From positions 54,233,932-54,297,931 of the forward strand of contig CM064502.1 in NCBI GenBank assembly GCA_032716605.1: DNA of 64,000 bases, given 5' to 3'. Position numbers and translations under genes: made by a program. Of the stretch, positions 62,685 through 64,000 are shown in pieces. Positions within the stretch are counted from its first letter, which is position 1. The number at the start of each line of letters is the position of its first letter. The notes under the pieces are model-generated. The model was not told the DNA's origin and ran no database searches. It was given only the letters and a program-made list of their open reading frames with translations. Source of the stretch: Paralithodes platypus (taxonomy: Eukaryota > Arthropoda > Malacostraca > Decapoda > Lithodidae).

Positions 62685-63020
62685 TTAAGGGGAGTTTTCC
62701 ACTTGAGGGATTTTTTTTTTTACTCATTTCTCTCTTATGTTTAGCCCCATTGCTTTTCTAATTTTAAGACGGGCGCCCCATTATTTTGACGATTTTAAGA
62801 ACTGTCGACCCATTTCTGTCAATTTTAAGACCTTTCGTGCCATTTAGGTGTGGATTTTATCCTGGCGAGCGATAGCGAGCCTGTAATATAAGAAGAACTG
62901 GCTTTCAGCCGGGAAATATTTCTACCGAAAAATGTACACATTTATCTTGAAAGGGGCTCAAGGGGGTGTAATCTTAAGCTTGATGGATATCCAGAGACCA
63001 AACTAAAACCCTCCCCTTAA
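62685..63020 (-). mobile_element. DH-A element, reverse
   Basis: 336 bp, TTAA both ends. Hairpin 2 is of the re-paired CT/AG type (CTGGCT-TTC-AGCCGG here). The left TTAA is the mirror site of the TTAA used by the DH-B at 62171. Confidence 0.9.
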
Positions 63021-63072
63021 TAGTTGCCAGAACATGATAAACAAAGGACATCCCTGGTACTGAAGGGGTTAA
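63017..63072. mobile_element. PB-C right-end fragment
   Basis: TTAATAGTTGCCAGAACATG to GGTACTGAAGGGGTTAA. The left part of this PB-C is not found upstream. Confidence 0.75.
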
Positions 63073-63124
63073 TTTCTGATCTACTGGCACGACTACCAAA
63101 CCGTACTCGCGTTACATATCAACT

Positions 63125-63456
63125 TTAAGGGGAGATCTCCACTTGAGGGATTTTTTTCTTTACCCCTTTCTCCCTTTTGTTTAGCCCCATTGCTTTTGAA
63201 GTTTTAAGACGTTCGCCCCATTAGTTTGGCGATTTTATGAAGTTTCACCCCATTTATGTAACTTAAGACCTTTCGTCCCATTTAGGTGTCGATTTTTTCC
63301 TGGCGAGCGATAGCGAGCCTGTAATTTAAGAGGAATCGGCCTTCGGCCGGGACATTTTTCTACCGAAAAATGTACAAATTTATCATGAAAGGGGATCAAG
63401 GGGGTGTAATTTCAAGCTTGATGGAAGTCTAGGAAACACTAAAAACCTCCCCTTAA
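63125..63456 (-). mobile_element. DH-A element, reverse
   Basis: 332 bp, TTAA both ends, core perfect (CGGCC-TTC-GGCCG and hairpin 1). Confidence 0.92.
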
Positions 63457-63469
63457 TATAATTATAATT

Positions 63470-63804
63470 TCTTTAGTTTCCTCCCTAGACCTCCATCAAG
63501 CTTACAAAACACCCCTCAAGACCCTCCTTCAAAATATATTTGTACATTTTTCGATAGAATGCTGTCCCGGTCGATGGCCGGTTGCTCTTAAATTATAGGT
63601 TGGCTATCGCTCGCCAGGAAAAAATCGACACCTAAATGACACGAAAAGTCTTACTATTGACAAAGAAATGGGGCGAAAGATCTTAAAATCGCCAAACTAA
63701 TGCGCCGAATGTCATAAAATCTGAAAACTAATGGTACTAAACGAGGAAGAAGGGGTGGGGGGTGGGGGGGGGGGGGGGCAGATGAACGCCCCATCTCCCC
63801 TTAA
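63470..63804 (+). mobile_element. DH-A2 element
   Basis: TTTAGTTTCCTCCCTAGACC to GCCCCATCTCCCCTTAA, with a poly-G run at about 63755-63778 near the right end. The core has a DH-B-like GATA loop and a damaged hairpin 1. Confidence 0.83.
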
Positions 63805-63914
63805 TGCACCATGTTTGTGGCCTGACAAGTGTTATCCATCAATCACTTGCCAACATCACGTGCTGAGTCCTCATTATGCTCTACCTACACATATGCACAG
63901 TTGGAGGCCAGGTG

Positions 63915-64000
63915 TACAGTCGCGCTAATAAGTCATGTCTCGGCACCAAGTATGTTTTGATCAATAACTGGTATCAGTAATATCTATGCTTCATTCCTTC
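63915..64000 (-). mobile_element. TA-E element, cut by the window edge
   Basis: TACAGTCGCGCTAATAAGTC, then CGGCACCAAGTATGTTTTG, the right terminus in reverse. The rest is outside the window. Confidence 0.85.

Larger units (their letters stand above)
62169..62690. repeat. 522-bp palindrome made of two inverted TA-E copies plus flanks
   Basis: CCTTAAGGAAAGTGATTCAG at the left is inverted as CTGAGTCACTTTCCTTAAGG at the right, outside the two TA-E copies. The spacer is about 39 bp (62414-62452). The duplicated unit therefore includes flanking DNA. Confidence 0.85.

Overview
The window looks like non-coding, repeat-saturated nuclear DNA of an animal. My best guess is an arthropod, probably a decapod crustacean, because of the very dense CT, AT, AC and ATT microsatellites, long minisatellites, tRNA-derived SINEs, APE-type LINEs and a TTAGG-like motif inside one tandem repeat (57219-57592). 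That assignment is inference. I see no convincing host protein-coding gene. The only long ORF with recognisable protein domains belongs to a LINE (44992-47763). The other long ORFs run through tandem repeats.

The main feature is a set of short non-autonomous elements bounded by TTAA. Family DH-A (about 335 bp, with a subfamily DH-A2) has short termini beginning TTAAGGGGAG. Family DH-B (about 380 bp) is a foldback element with long arms. Both carry the same unusual core: two adjacent hairpins followed by a GCTCGC-TATC-GCTCGCC block. Hairpin 1 has arms ACATTTTTC and GAAAAATGT; hairpin 2 is CCGGCC-GAA-GGCCGG or a re-paired variant. By eye I count about 43 DH-A/A2 and 13 DH-B copies or fragments, roughly one per 1.1 kb and somewhat over a quarter of the window. 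A third TTAA family, PB-C (about 215 bp), is a whole-length palindrome with piggyBac-like ends (TTAACCCCTTC...). Elements often abut by sharing one TTAA, or sit nested inside each other. A filled site at 8516-8850, compared with empty sites at 4452 and 62513, directly shows TTAA target use.

Other short palindromic families are TA-E (TA-flanked, Tc1/mariner- or pogo-like), D229, F, G, H and a 180-bp Mutator-like palindrome with a 10-bp duplication (13658-13857).

Layout: 0-1.8 kb nested DH-A/D229/PB-C/DH-B; 1.9-4.3 kb a 25-bp satellite with higher-order periodicity; 4.4-11.6 kb dense elements, microsatellites and a tRNA-Val-like SINE; 11.7-12.6 kb a 41-bp purine-rich minisatellite; 13-16 kb nested palindromic elements; 16.3-17.2 kb a 33-bp minisatellite; 17.5-25.8 kb DH elements and SINEs; 25.8-27 kb a CR1/L2-like LINE remnant; 27-32.7 kb DH-A copies and long microsatellites; 32.8-33.9 kb a 29-bp minisatellite; 33.9-40 kb DH-A copies; 40.1-49.2 kb a retroelement cluster (GC-rich retroposon with a 13-bp target duplication, decayed antisense LINE, LINE tail, and a LINE inserted in a SINE); 51-53.7 kb a 40-bp minisatellite open in three frames; 54-57 kb DH-B, DH-A and SINE; 57.2-59.8 kb further satellite fields; 60-64 kb a chain of TTAA elements around a 522-bp palindrome.

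No transposase for any TTAA family is present, so all must depend on enzymes encoded elsewhere. All counts and boundaries were read by eye and may be off by a few bases.
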